Shown here piece after piece: positions 26,232 through 35,464 of a DNA stretch of 64,000 bases. The translations under genes and the position numbers were made by a program. The stretch is from an uncultured Anaeroplasmataceae bacterium (GTDB lineage Bacteria > Bacillota_I > Bacilli_A > Acholeplasmatales > Anaeroplasmataceae): positions 600,791 to 664,790 of the forward strand of contig CALUYM010000001.1 in NCBI GenBank assembly GCA_944325035.1, read 5' to 3'. Position 1 is the first letter of the stretch; each line of letters starts with the position of its first letter. Below the pieces are notes generated by a model, which searched no databases, was not told where the DNA came from, and saw nothing but the letters and a program-made list of their open reading frames with translations.

Positions 26232-27952
26232 TGATTTTTCTTCTCCATTAATTCAAAATATCGTATTGTTTTTTCATCGTATTCTGCTTCTAAAGTTTCT
26301 ATTTCCTTAGTAATTTCCATTATCAATAAATATTCAGTTGTTAAAGTAGACAATTCTTTTTTCTTTAGTAAAATTTTTTCCTCTAAAATTGGTAAATATT
26401 TTTCTAAATCATAAAGTTCATTTTTTTCCTTTGATGACATTTTTCTTTCATTTTTGTAGGTAGATTTCTCAACTACTTTTTCCTCATGCTTATCTAATGC
26501 TAAGTATTCTTCAAAGCTTCCTGAATATGGAATTATTGAACCATTCTCAAAACAAAGTAATTGATCACATACTTTATCTAAAAAATACCTATCATGACTA
26601 ACACATAAAACCGGTCCTACAAAATCCTCTAAATAATCTTCTAATACCTCTAATGTAAAAATATCTAAATCATTTGTCGGTTCATCCATAATTAATACAT
26701 TAGGATTCGTACTTAAAACCTTTACTAGTTGTAATCGACGTTTTTCTCCACCTGATAATGTCTTAATTTTTGCATGTTGTTTTTTCCCATCAAATAAAAA
26801 TCGTTCAAGTAAACTTCTAGCATCTAAAATACCATCTAGAGTTTCAATTTCATTGCTACTTTCTTTGATATAATTATAAACAGTTTCATCTTCATTTTTA
26901 TAATCAAAATGTTGACTAAAATAACCAATTTTTAAAGTTTCACCTAATTTCAACTCACCGCTATCTAATGTTTCTTGCTGCATTATTATTTTAAATAGGG
27001 TTGATTTACCTGCACCATTATCACCAACGATACCAATTCGATTCGTACGTAAGACATTTAGATTAAAATTCTCAAACAAGATTTTATTGCCATATGTCTT
27101 AGAGCCATCTTTAATTTCAATTATATTCTTACCAAGATAAGAATTTACACTATCAAAACTAAAGCTTTGTTTTTCTTTAAACTTAATCTTTGATAATTGA
27201 TTAAATCTTTCAATTCTTGATTTTTGTTTTGTTCTACGTGCTTCTACACCACGATTCATCCATTCTAACTCTTTTTTTAAAATAGATTTTATTTTTTTCT
27301 GTTCTTTCTCCTCACGTTCTATACGCTCCGATTTAAGTTCTAAATACTTTGAATAATTTGCCTTATAGGTATATATTTTAGCATTATCTAACTCCATCAT
27401 TGTATTACAAACACGTTCTAAGAAATATCTATCGTGAGTTACCATAAATAGTCCATGTTTAAAGCGAGTTAAATACTTTTCTAAAAAAGAAATCATATCA
27501 TTATCTAAATGGTTTGTTGGTTCGTCTAAAATTAAATAATCACAATAGCTAGCTAAAACTTTGGCTAAAGCTAGACGTTTTCTTTCACCACCAGATAAAT
27601 TATTAGTTAAAGCATCTGGATTCAATTTTAATTTTGTTAAAATACTTTTTGCCTCATAATCATTAATGGGATGCTCTTTAATATTGTCAAGATATATGCA
27701 TTCTAATAAAGTTTTATTTAATGGAAAAATAGGTTCTTGAGCTAAATAATTAATTATCATATTTCCTGATTTAATGATATAACCATCATTAGGCTTAATT
27801 TCTTCTAGTATCAATTTTATTAGAGTCGATTTCCCAGTTCCATTTAATCCTACTAGACCAATTTTATCAGAATCTGTAATCGTAAAATTCACTTTTGTCA
27901 ACAGATCATCATCAATATATTTAAATGAAACATCTTTAAATGTAATAACCAT
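26228..27952 (-). CDS. ABC-F family ATP-binding protein (translation factor type)
   Basis: A 574-residue protein with two ABC ATPase domains and no membrane part. First domain: Walker A GLNGTGKS, signature LSGGERKRLALAKVL, Walker B LILDEPTNHLD. Linker (about 240-275) is basic and charged, as in ribosome-binding ABC-F proteins. Second domain: GDNGAGKS, LSGGEKRRLQLVKVL, LIMDEPTNDLD. A C-terminal coiled coil (about 510-574) resembles Uup/YdiF. Both ATPase sites look intact. The ATG at 27952 preceded by AGGTGA is preferred to the GTG 9 nt upstream. Confidence 0.92.
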   Translation of the reverse strand: MVITFKDVSFKYIDDDLLTKVNFTITDSDKIGLVGLNGTGKSTLIKLILEEIKPNDGYIIKSGNMIINYLAQEPIFPLNKTLLECIYLDNIKEHPINDYEAKSILTKLKLNPDALTNNLSGGERKRLALAKVLASYCDYLILDEPTNHLDNDMISFLEKYLTRFKHGLFMVTHDRYFLERVCNTMMELDNAKIYTYKANYSKYLELKSERIEREEKEQKKIKSILKKELEWMNRGVEARRTKQKSRIERFNQLSKIKFKEKQSFSFDSVNSYLGKNIIEIKDGSKTYGNKILFENFNLNVLRTNRIGIVGDNGAGKSTLFKIIMQQETLDSGELKLGETLKIGYFSQHFDYKNEDETVYNYIKESSNEIETLDGILDARSLLERFLFDGKKQHAKIKTLSGGEKRRLQLVKVLSTNPNVLIMDEPTNDLDIFTLEVLEDYLEDFVGPVLCVSHDRYFLDKVCDQLLCFENGSIIPYSGSFEEYLALDKHEEKVVEKSTYKNERKMSSKEKNELYDLEKYLPILEEKILLKKKELSTLTTEYLLIMEITKEIETLEAEYDEKTIRYFELMEKKNQ

Positions 27953-28067
27953 AAAATTCACCTAATTAATAATAACATAAAGGACTTTTTTTTTAAAGAA
28001 AGAGATTAATACTTTTCTTTATAAAGCTGTTTTCGTAAATAATTATTAAAAAATAGAATCGTTCTAT

Positions 28068-28092
28068 AAAAAAAGTTGTGCATATGCACAAC
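28068..28092 (-). terminator. Terminator after veg
   Basis: Perfect 18-nt palindrome GTTGTGCATATGCACAAC at 28075-28092, followed in the minus transcript by seven U. It lies 6 nt after the veg stop. Confidence 0.9.
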
Positions 28093-28097
28093 CTAAT

Positions 28098-28361
28098 TTA
28101 AAAGATAACATCTAATTCTTTGATGACCACTTTGCCCATTTTTATATCATAAAACGTGTATGAGCAACTATCGATATGCGATTTTCCAAGTGGGACATCA
28201 AAGCAGAATAGATTATCAGATACAATAGTTACTACTCCACGTTTTAAAATTGATTTGTTTTTCGTTTTGTGTTCAGTAACTGTAATCTTTTGACCAATTA
28301 AAGCTTCAAGTCCAGACTTAATACTAGAATAGTTTCTGTCAAATACTTCTGTTTGTTTCAT
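28098..28361 (-). CDS. veg: Veg family protein
   Basis: An 87-residue small beta-barrel (SH3/Sm-like) protein of the Veg family (PF06257), highly expressed in Bacillus and reported to stimulate biofilm matrix genes. Matching features are a helical IKSGLEALIGQKITVTEH start, a central strand with GVVTIVSDNLFCFD, and the conserved SYTFYDIKMGKV block corresponding to 'SYSYxDILT'. GGGAGGAATAAT precedes the ATG. It is monocistronic, with a strong promoter at 28391-28419 and a palindromic terminator, which fits abundant expression. Confidence 0.82.
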   Translation of the reverse strand: MKQTEVFDRNYSSIKSGLEALIGQKITVTEHKTKNKSILKRGVVTIVSDNLFCFDVPLGKSHIDSCSYTFYDIKMGKVVIKELDVIF

Positions 28362-28390
28362 ATTATTCCTCCCATCTTGACTACATTCTA

Positions 28391-28419
28391 ATTATAGCAT
28401 AAAATTTAGCAAAATGTAA
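28391..28419 (-). promoter_or_regulatory. Promoter of veg
   Basis: Minus strand TTACAT (-35, 28414-28419), 17 nt, TATAAT (-10, 28391-28396) with an extended TATGC just before it. Confidence 0.6.
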
Positions 28420-28497
28420 GTGAAATCGTAAAAAAACTTTAGAAGAAAACAAATAAAAATATAAAATACATTAAAAGATTAAATTCATGAACTTATC

Positions 28498-29562
28498 TTA
28501 GACTTCATAACGCCAACCGAATTTATCTTCGATTTGTCCCCATTGAATTCCAGTTAAAGTATCATATATTATCTGAGTAACAGGTCCAATTTCTCCATTT
28601 CCGACAGTTAATACTTCATCTTTGTAACGTAACTTACCAATTGACGACACTACTGCAGCAGTTCCGCATGCAAAAACTTCTTCAACTTCACCTGTTCGTA
28701 ATTTAGATATTAGCTCTTCCACATCGATTAGCCTCTCTTCAACTTCATAACCTAAAGAACGCCCTAAAATGATAATTGAATCACGAGTTACACCTGGTAA
28801 AATAGAACCCGATAGCATTGGTGTTACTAGCTTACCACTAATCTTAAAGAAAATATTCATAGCTCCAACTTCTTCTATATACTTTCTTTCAACGCCATCT
28901 AACCACAATACTTGAGCATATCCTTCTTTATGTGCCTTTTCTTGAGCTTTCATTGCAGATACGTAATTTCCACCTGTTTTAGCATATCCAATGCCGCCAC
29001 GAACAGCTCTAACATATTCATCTTCAATCCAAATTTGAACTGGTTTTAATCCACTTTCATAATATGCACCAGAAGGAGATAAAATAATAATAAATTTATA
29101 TGTTTTTGAAGGTGCTACACCTAAAAAATTATCAGTGGCTATAACAAATGGTCGAATATATAAACTTTCACCTTCTTTTGTAGGAATCCAGTCTCGATCA
29201 ATATCAACTAACGTTTTAACAGCTTGCACAAAATCTTGTTCATTTATTTGAGGCATAGTTAAACGTTCATTAGAACTATTGGCTCTTTTAGCGTTCATAA
29301 ATGGCCTAAAAAGATATACTTTGTTATCTTTACTTAAATAGGCTTTCATTCCTTCAAACATTTCTTGGCCATAGTGAAATACCATAGCAGATGGTTCAAA
29401 TGCAATCGGACCATATGGTAAAACTCTAGCATCATGCCAACCTAATTCTTCATTATAGTCCATAATAAACATATGATCAGTAAAAATTTTACCAAAACCA
29501 AGTTTTGTACCTATTGCAGGTTTTTGTTTAGGATTACTAGTACGTGTAATTTTAATTTCCAT
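28498..29562 (-). CDS. ilvE: Branched-chain amino acid aminotransferase
   Basis: A 354-residue fold-type IV PLP enzyme interconverting Leu/Ile/Val and their keto acids. Visible are PYGPIAFEPSAMVFHYGQ, FEGMKAYLSKDNKVYLFRP, the Schiff-base Lys in YAKTGGNYVSAM, WLDGVERKYIEEVGAMNIFF and the cofactor-phosphate loops GSILPGVTRDS and ACGTAAVVSSIG. This is the long (type II) IlvE form typical of Bacillota. No other branched-chain genes are near. It is monocistronic, with a TAGAAT extended -10 (TATGG) upstream; no T-box or other leader is seen. Confidence 0.95.
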   Translation of the reverse strand: MEIKITRTSNPKQKPAIGTKLGFGKIFTDHMFIMDYNEELGWHDARVLPYGPIAFEPSAMVFHYGQEMFEGMKAYLSKDNKVYLFRPFMNAKRANSSNERLTMPQINEQDFVQAVKTLVDIDRDWIPTKEGESLYIRPFVIATDNFLGVAPSKTYKFIIILSPSGAYYESGLKPVQIWIEDEYVRAVRGGIGYAKTGGNYVSAMKAQEKAHKEGYAQVLWLDGVERKYIEEVGAMNIFFKISGKLVTPMLSGSILPGVTRDSIIILGRSLGYEVEERLIDVEELISKLRTGEVEEVFACGTAAVVSSIGKLRYKDEVLTVGNGEIGPVTQIIYDTLTGIQWGQIEDKFGWRYEV

Positions 29563-29742
29563 AATATTCCGTCCTTTGTTTAAATTTATCCCTATTTATT
29601 TTTTCTATTCTACCATAAATTATTATTAGTTATCAATCAAATTTACAAATAAAGTTATTTATTTATAATTGGTATTTCATTTATATAATTTTTATTTAGA
29701 TTTATTGATATAAAAAGTTATTAAAATTATCTTTTATAATAA

Positions 29743-29770
29743 AAATAGATGGAATTGTATCCATCTATTT
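29743..29770 (-). terminator. Terminator after NAD-salvage operon
   Basis: 11-bp stem AAATAGATGGA/TCCATCTATTT with a 6-nt loop, 10 nt after the stop of the 29780 gene. Confidence 0.8.
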
Positions 29771-29779
29771 TATGCAAAT

Positions 29780-30244
29780 TTAATTGAAACCTTCCTCTTT
29801 AGCCTTCTGTAAATAAGTTTTGGCAAGTTGTTCATTTCCTAGTGATTGATATGCAAGTCCAATTAAATAGTTAAATTCTCCATTCTTTTCATCAAATACA
29901 TAACCTTTTTTAATAGATTCTTCATAGTAAGTAATTGCTTCTTCATTTAAAGGTACAACCATAAAGTTGTATTCTAGGGCTTCTAGTTCCTCACCTGTTA
30001 ATGTTTTAACTTTGCGAATTGTTTTAAAACTATGCGAAATACCATCTTCTAATTTAATTTCTTCTTTATTAAAAATTAAATTAACTTCATTTAAATTTAC
30101 TTTTAATTCATACTTTAAATTTTTAAGTGGGTATTCAGCTTTATCTAAAACATATACTCCTGTTTCACAAGGCTGATAACTAACTATACTTCTTCTAATC
30201 CCAATGGCATTTGAGACAGCTTTAACTCGTAATACTCTTTTCAT
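29780..30244 (-). CDS. Unrecognised protein with C-terminal TPR-like helices, coupled to pncB
   Basis: A 154-residue soluble protein. Residues 1-85 look beta-rich (KRVLRVKAVSNAIGIRRSIV, GVYVLDKAEYPL) and residues 88-154 are helical with one TPR-like unit (FNYLIGLAYQSLGNEQLAKT). I do not recognise a family. The start overlaps the pncB stop by 1 nt, so the three genes pncA, pncB and this one form one transcript, and it may modulate NAD salvage or simply be carried along. Confidence 0.6.
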   Translation of the reverse strand: MKRVLRVKAVSNAIGIRRSIVSYQPCETGVYVLDKAEYPLKNLKYELKVNLNEVNLIFNKEEIKLEDGISHSFKTIRKVKTLTGEELEALEYNFMVVPLNEEAITYYEESIKKGYVFDEKNGEFNYLIGLAYQSLGNEQLAKTYLQKAKEEGFN

Positions 30245-31665
30245 TACTTCACCCGATGTTCATTTAATAATTTTTGTTTTAAATCAAACAATTCTTGACT
30301 TAAATCAACATAATATTTATGTGGATTTTCAAAACGTTTTACTTCATCCCACAATGTTTCTACTTGTTCAAGCGCAAACTTACGAATTGAAACTACATCA
30401 CTATTTTGATAAACAACCTCACCGTCAATCACATATGGGATTAAAAGTTCTACTAAACAAAAACTTTCATCATATGTACATTTTTTCCATGGTTCTGTAG
30501 GTGAGAATAGAGTTAATGGTAAGCTTGGTTTTTCATGACTTAATGCGATATAATCTGCTACAGCTTTACCATTTTTATCAAATATTCTATATACTTTTTT
30601 AAAACCTGGATTAGTTACTTTTTCAATATTTTCACTAATTTTAATTCTTGGAATCATTTGATTATCTTTAATTATTGCAGCTAGTTTATAAACTCCACCA
30701 AATGTTGGATTTGAAGCTGATGTAATTAAACGCTCACCAACTCCAAAGGTATCAACTTTTGCACCTTGGTAAATTAAATCTCTAATAATATATTCATCTA
30801 AGGAATTAGATGCCGTAATTTTGCATTCTGTTAGTCCTGCTTCATCTAACATTTCACGAGCTTTTTTTGATAAATAGGCAATATCTCCTGAGTCAAGGCG
30901 AATTCCACATTTAGTAATTCCTAGCTCTTTAAACACTTTTATTGCATTAGGAACTCCACTTTTTAAGGTATCATATGTATCTACTAATAATGTTGCGTTA
31001 TTCGGATAAATTTTACAATACTCTTTAAATGCTTCATATTCTGAATCATATGCTAAAACCCATGAATGAGCCATAGTTCCTAATGCGGGAACTTTATACA
31101 TAATATCAGCTATGGCACATGCACTTCCAACAGCACCACCAATATAAGCTGCTCTAGCTCCTAAAATAGCAGCCGAAGGCCCATGGGCACGACGTGAACC
31201 AAATTCCATTACTCCACGATGTTCTGCGGCTCTAACAATGCGATTTGTCTTAGTTGCGATTAAACTTTGATGATTGACAGAAAGAAGCAAGAATGTTTCA
31301 ATAAACTGAGCTTCTATTGCCTTAGCTACTACTGTAACAATTGGCTCACCAGGAAAAATAGGAGTTCCTTCTTTCATTGCATAAATTGAACCAGTAAATT
31401 TAAAATTCTCTAAATAATCTAAAAAATCCTCATTAAAAAATTGACGACTTCTTAAATATTCAATATCTTTTTCGCTAAATCTTAAATTTTTTATGTAATT
31501 AATAAATTCATCAATTCCAGAGAATATAGCAAATCCGCCTTTATCAGGAATTGTTCTAAAAAACATATCAAAAACAACTAATTCATTTCTTTTGTCTGAT
31601 CTAAAATAACCATTAGCCATAGTTATTTCATAAAAATCACATAACATCGTATAATTAATTTCCAT
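30244..31665 (-). CDS. pncB: Nicotinate phosphoribosyltransferase
   Basis: A 473-residue enzyme that makes nicotinate mononucleotide from nicotinate and PRPP in NAD salvage. Sequence marks are MLCDFYEITMANGYF at the N-terminus, EFGSRRAHGPSAA (substrate-binding Arg and the His that is phosphorylated in the family nearby), AHSWVLAYDSE, LVDTYDTLKSGVPNA, RLDSGDI and ASNSLDEY. This is the longer Bacillota-type PncB. It overlaps pncA by 11 nt, so nicotinamide released by NAD breakdown can be deamidated and re-phosphoribosylated by one operon. Confidence 0.94.
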   Translation of the reverse strand: MEINYTMLCDFYEITMANGYFRSDKRNELVVFDMFFRTIPDKGGFAIFSGIDEFINYIKNLRFSEKDIEYLRSRQFFNEDFLDYLENFKFTGSIYAMKEGTPIFPGEPIVTVVAKAIEAQFIETFLLLSVNHQSLIATKTNRIVRAAEHRGVMEFGSRRAHGPSAAILGARAAYIGGAVGSACAIADIMYKVPALGTMAHSWVLAYDSEYEAFKEYCKIYPNNATLLVDTYDTLKSGVPNAIKVFKELGITKCGIRLDSGDIAYLSKKAREMLDEAGLTECKITASNSLDEYIIRDLIYQGAKVDTFGVGERLITSASNPTFGGVYKLAAIIKDNQMIPRIKISENIEKVTNPGFKKVYRIFDKNGKAVADYIALSHEKPSLPLTLFSPTEPWKKCTYDESFCLVELLIPYVIDGEVVYQNSDVVSIRKFALEQVETLWDEVKRFENPHKYYVDLSQELFDLKQKLLNEHRVK

Positions 31666-32194
31666 AATGTATCACTTCCATTCCTAAGGATTTAAAGATA
31701 TTAAGGCATGCTTGGTTTAAACTGACATCATTTGAAGCAACACCATTTTCAATAATTATAATTTTTGTTTCACTATTAGCAGTTTTAGCTAAAATTGCAT
31801 TGGATAAGACACAAATATTTGTAACTATACCAACAAATTCGATGCAATCATAATAATTTTTTTTCAAATATTCATATAGTTTAGAAGAACCAAAAGTGTC
31901 TTTTTCAAAAATTAAATCATCTTTCTTTACTAAATTTAAAACATCTTTTTCTAATTCATGACCAATTGTATCTTTAATACAATGCATTATTGGTAGATGT
32001 TTGCCTTCTTCTGTTTTTATATAGTTTTCATTGTGAGTATCTTTAGTAAAAATCACTTGATTTCCATTTGCGTGATACTCATTAATTAAATCTATTATTA
32101 CACTTTTTATCTCTAAAGCTTCTTTAAATCCTAAAGCTCCAGTAACAAAATCATTTTGATAATCAATAACAACTAAGCACTTTTTCATAATCAA
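31655..32194 (-). CDS. pncA: Nicotinamidase (isochorismatase family)
   Basis: A 179-residue cysteine hydrolase that deamidates nicotinamide to nicotinate. The catalytic Asp is in VVIDYQNDF, the Lys region follows FEKDTFGSS, and the nucleophilic Cys is in GIVTNICVLSNA. The metal-site DxHxxxxI is degenerate to FTKDTHNENYI. The TTG at 32194 has AAGGAG 7 nt upstream, while the ATG at 32188 is 13 nt away, so the TTG start may be the real one. First gene of the NAD salvage operon. Confidence 0.9.
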   Translation of the reverse strand: MIMKKCLVVIDYQNDFVTGALGFKEALEIKSVIIDLINEYHANGNQVIFTKDTHNENYIKTEEGKHLPIMHCIKDTIGHELEKDVLNLVKKDDLIFEKDTFGSSKLYEYLKKNYYDCIEFVGIVTNICVLSNAILAKTANSETKIIIIENGVASNDVSLNQACLNIFKSLGMEVIHYGN

Positions 32195-32247
32195 ATCATT
32201 ACTCCTTTGTATAAATTATACCATAAGAGAAGTGTTTTCGTACAAAT

Positions 32248-32273
32248 AAAAAGCCTCAAATGAGGCTCTTTTT
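32248..32273 (-). terminator. Terminator after the SpoVIF-like gene
   Basis: GCCTCA/TGAGGC stem with tight loop, flanked by A and T runs (AAAAAGAGCC ... GGCTTTTTA on the minus transcript). Confidence 0.85.
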
Positions 32274-32508
32274 ATAATAAATCTAACAAATCCGGATTTA
32301 GTCCTTTTTGTTTAATCAAACTAACAATTTTTTCTTCATCTGATTCTTTTAAATCTTTACCTGCTAAGCTTGCACCTTTACGGATTAATGATAATAAGTT
32401 ATCCTCATCAGTCAAATCTAGCATTTTTGCTTCTTCAACTAAATCTAAAACTTCATTTTTATCGATATTATATTTATTTATTACATCAAAAACTTTTTTA
32501 AAATCCAT
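32272..32508 (-). CDS. SpoVIF-like small helical protein
   Basis: A 78-residue acidic helical protein. The order FKKVFDVINKYNIDKNEV, then LTDEDNLLSLIRKGASLAG, then SDEEKIVSLIKQKGLN follows the small stage VI sporulation protein F (YjcC) pattern, in which 'DEktVRklIrqvA..anK...kekEdkIv..I' is conserved. SpoVIF acts late in spore coat assembly in Bacillus. The match is by eye and rests on a short sequence, so a general helical protein is the alternative. Monocistronic, with AGGT before the ATG and its own terminator. Confidence 0.55.
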   Translation of the reverse strand: MDFKKVFDVINKYNIDKNEVLDLVEEAKMLDLTDEDNLLSLIRKGASLAGKDLKESDEEKIVSLIKQKGLNPDLLDLL

Positions 32509-32600
32509 GTTATTACCTCCATCTAATATTATGAGTTAAATCGATAAAATATGACTGTTTTTGAATAATGATATTAGCAAAATAACTTGATATAAATAAA

Positions 32601-32639
32601 AAAATCGATGTTATATTATTAATCATAAACATCGATTTT
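32601..32639 (-). terminator. Terminator after der
   Basis: Perfect 12-bp stem AAAATCGATGTT/AACATCGATTTT with a 15-nt AT loop, 10 nt after the der stop. Confidence 0.75.
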
Positions 32640-32648
32640 AATCTTATA

Positions 32649-33953
32649 TTAATCACGTTTTCTTAATTGTAGTTTAATAGGAGTTCCGAAAAAATCAAAA
32701 CTCTTACGAAGTTGATTTTCAAGATAACGTAAATACGAAAAGTGAACAAAACGTGGATCATTTAAGAAAATGGCAAATGTAGGTGGTTGTGTACCAACTT
32801 GGCTAATATAATAAAATTTAGCCTTACCACCATTAAATTCAGCTGGTGGATTCATCGCAATTGCATCATTAAATACATCATTTAATATTGATGTTGAAAC
32901 ACGTTTATTATAAGAATTGTAAGCAACTTCAATTTGAGGGAATAAGGTTTGAACACGTTTATTCTCTAAAGCACTCAAGAAAACAATTGGCGCATAGTCT
33001 AAGAATTTAAAGTTTTCTCTTACACTCTTCGTCCATTCATTCATTGCTTTTGAATCTTTATCAACTGCATCCCATTTATTCACTACAATAATAGTAGGAC
33101 GGTTATACTCATCACAATATTGAGCAACGTGCTTGTCTTGCTCTTGGAACCCAGATTCTGCATCTAAAACAAGTAATACAACATCACTTCGCATAATGGC
33201 ATCAATTGTTCTAATGGCCATATATTTTTCCATATTTTCATATATCTTACCACGTTTACGTAATCCAGCTGTATCAATAACAACATAATCCTTGCCATAT
33301 GCAGTAAAACGTGTATCGATTGCATCAGTTGTTGTACCAGGTATATTCGATACAATAACTCTTTCATTTCTAAGTAATGCATTTGTTAAAGAAGACTTAC
33401 CTACATTAGGACGACCAATTAGTGAAAAACAAATGGCATCATTATAATTAGAATCATTCTTCTTCGGTAAAATTTCAATTACTTTATCTAATAAATCACC
33501 AACTCCAACTCCATGGTTAGAAGAAACTGGAATTGGATCACCTAAACCTAATGAATAAAATTCATATGTATTATCTAAAAACTTTTGATCATCGACTTTA
33601 TTAATTGCTAAAATAACAGGTTTATTTGAACGATATAATAGTTTAGCAATAAAAACATCATCATCTGTAACCCCACTTCGACAGTCACAAAGCATTATAA
33701 TAACATCTGCCTCTTCCATTGCAACTTCAGCTTGTGCTTTAATTTCAACTTGAAAAGGTGCATCACTAAGTTCAATTCCACCAGTATCAATTAGATTAAA
33801 TTCTTGGCCTAGCCATTCGCCAGTCGCATAAATTCTGTCTCTAGTTACACCAGGAGTAGAGTCAGTGATTGAAAGTCTTTGACCGATAATTCGATTAAAT
33901 AATGTTGATTTTCCTACGTTAGGGCGACCAACAATCGCAACTTTACTTAACAT
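32649..33953 (-). CDS. der: Der (EngA), double-GTPase ribosome assembly factor
   Basis: Essential GTPase for 50S subunit maturation. The 434-residue protein has two tandem G domains: G1 GRPNVGKST near residue 9 and GRPNVGKSS near 183; G3 DTGG and DTAG; G4 NKVD and NKWD. The C-terminal KH-like domain ends in the basic LQLRKRD. The ATG at 33953 matches the family start; an in-frame GTG lies 12 nt upstream. It follows the S1-like gene in the classical cmk-rpsA-der order. Confidence 0.96.
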   Translation of the reverse strand: MLSKVAIVGRPNVGKSTLFNRIIGQRLSITDSTPGVTRDRIYATGEWLGQEFNLIDTGGIELSDAPFQVEIKAQAEVAMEEADVIIMLCDCRSGVTDDDVFIAKLLYRSNKPVILAINKVDDQKFLDNTYEFYSLGLGDPIPVSSNHGVGVGDLLDKVIEILPKKNDSNYNDAICFSLIGRPNVGKSSLTNALLRNERVIVSNIPGTTTDAIDTRFTAYGKDYVVIDTAGLRKRGKIYENMEKYMAIRTIDAIMRSDVVLLVLDAESGFQEQDKHVAQYCDEYNRPTIIVVNKWDAVDKDSKAMNEWTKSVRENFKFLDYAPIVFLSALENKRVQTLFPQIEVAYNSYNKRVSTSILNDVFNDAIAMNPPAEFNGGKAKFYYISQVGTQPPTFAIFLNDPRFVHFSYLRYLENQLRKSFDFFGTPIKLQLRKRD

Positions 33954-33985
33954 TCCAAACACCAACCTTTCTAAATTATAAAATG

Positions 33986-35464
33986 TTAAATTTTATCTTT
34001 AAATAAATCACCTAGAGTTGTTGTCATCTCTTCGTGATTATCATTCATATAGTTTTCAAATTGTTCACGTTCAACTTGGTTTTTATATGCTCTTTCAGAA
34101 ACAACTAAATGCCATCTTCTTGGTTCAAGTTCTGTGACAATTGCATCAAAAGTATCACCAACTTGGTAAATATCTGATGCTTTAATATTTCTTTCTTTAG
34201 TATCAATTGTATTGAATGGAGCATAACCATCAACACCATCAACTTCTACTTTAAAACCACGTTCTTCCACTTGTGAAACTTTAACAGTGACTTTATCGCC
34301 TAACTTAATAGTAATGCGTTGCCAAGGATTATCTAATAGTGGTTTGCGAGATAAAGCGATTTTTTCTTTAGCATCTTCAAAACGGATAATTACAACTTCA
34401 ATTTCATCACCATGTGTAACAGATGCTTGAAAATTATCATTTGGATTCCAAGAAAACTCAGATTTATGAAGCAAACCTGTTACATGTGGAGCCAATTCAC
34501 ATAAAATACCAAATTCCATTTTATTTGAAACTTTAGCCTTAACTACATCTGCAACTTGGTGTTTTTCTTTGAATAATTGGTAAGGAGTTTTTAATAAATC
34601 TTTTCTAGATAATTCAAGTTTTCCTTTTTCTTTTGAAATAACTTTAACTTCAATTTCTTCACCTTCTTTAATTACTTCAGAAGCTGATTTAATAAAAGAA
34701 TGGTCAACATTTTTTAAACGGATTAAACCTTGAACTTTATTAAACTTAACAAAAGCTCCATAAGGAACAATTTGTACAACAGTTCCTTTTAAAACATCAC
34801 CAACATTATAAGAAGCATATTCATCTTCTCTTTCTTTAACATATTGTTCATGCTCAGCTTGTTTTGCTTGAACATATTCTTCATGACGACGTTGTCTTTC
34901 TTCATATGCATGTTGTCTTTCTTCACGGATTACAGCATAACGTGATACATATGCATTTTTCTTATCATCATTATAATTAATAATTTTAACTTTTGTCAAT
35001 TCACCTTGATTTAATGTTGAATTCTTTAAATCTTTTACTGACATAAACATACTAATTTTACCATTTGACAAAATATATCCACGATTTGGTAAAACTTTAA
35101 CAACCTTAGCTTCAATATTTGATTCAACTGGCGTAGAAGCTTTGAATTCCTCATAATCTTTATCTTTTAATAAGTTTAAACGTGACAATAATATTTCACT
35201 ACCTTCACCATTTTCACTTAATTTAGTAACCTCTGCTTCAATTACGTCTCCAATTTTAACTAAGTCCTTTAATGATTGAACATTACGATCAGTCGTAAAG
35301 TGATCTAGATAAATTGTTCCTTCTGTAAATGTATTTAGATTAACTTTAGCATATTTATCGCTAACTTCTAACACTTCACCTTTAACTACATCATGAACAT
35401 GAAGTTCTTTTGCTTCTTCTTCCTTAAGTAGTTCTTCCATTGACATTTCTTTAATTTGTTCCAT
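33986..35464 (-). CDS. S1 RNA-binding domain protein (ribosomal protein bS1-like)
   Basis: A 492-residue protein with five recognisable S1 OB-fold motifs: near 22-90 (VVKGEVLEVSDKYAKVNL), 115-170 (degenerate), 220-285 (GTVVQIVPYGAFVKF), 300-370 (KAKVSNKMEFGILCEL) and 390-460 (VKVSQVEERGFKVEV). A long acidic/basic coiled-coil stretch rich in HEEYVQAKQAEHEQYV separates domains 2 and 3. It binds mRNA or ribosomes. The Gram-positive S1 homologue is shorter than the E. coli protein and often not essential; whether this is a true bS1 is uncertain. It overlaps cmk by 14 nt. Confidence 0.88.
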   Translation of the reverse strand: MEQIKEMSMEELLKEEEAKELHVHDVVKGEVLEVSDKYAKVNLNTFTEGTIYLDHFTTDRNVQSLKDLVKIGDVIEAEVTKLSENGEGSEILLSRLNLLKDKDYEEFKASTPVESNIEAKVVKVLPNRGYILSNGKISMFMSVKDLKNSTLNQGELTKVKIINYNDDKKNAYVSRYAVIREERQHAYEERQRRHEEYVQAKQAEHEQYVKEREDEYASYNVGDVLKGTVVQIVPYGAFVKFNKVQGLIRLKNVDHSFIKSASEVIKEGEEIEVKVISKEKGKLELSRKDLLKTPYQLFKEKHQVADVVKAKVSNKMEFGILCELAPHVTGLLHKSEFSWNPNDNFQASVTHGDEIEVVIIRFEDAKEKIALSRKPLLDNPWQRITIKLGDKVTVKVSQVEERGFKVEVDGVDGYAPFNTIDTKERNIKASDIYQVGDTFDAIVTELEPRRWHLVVSERAYKNQVEREQFENYMNDNHEEMTTTLGDLFKDKI

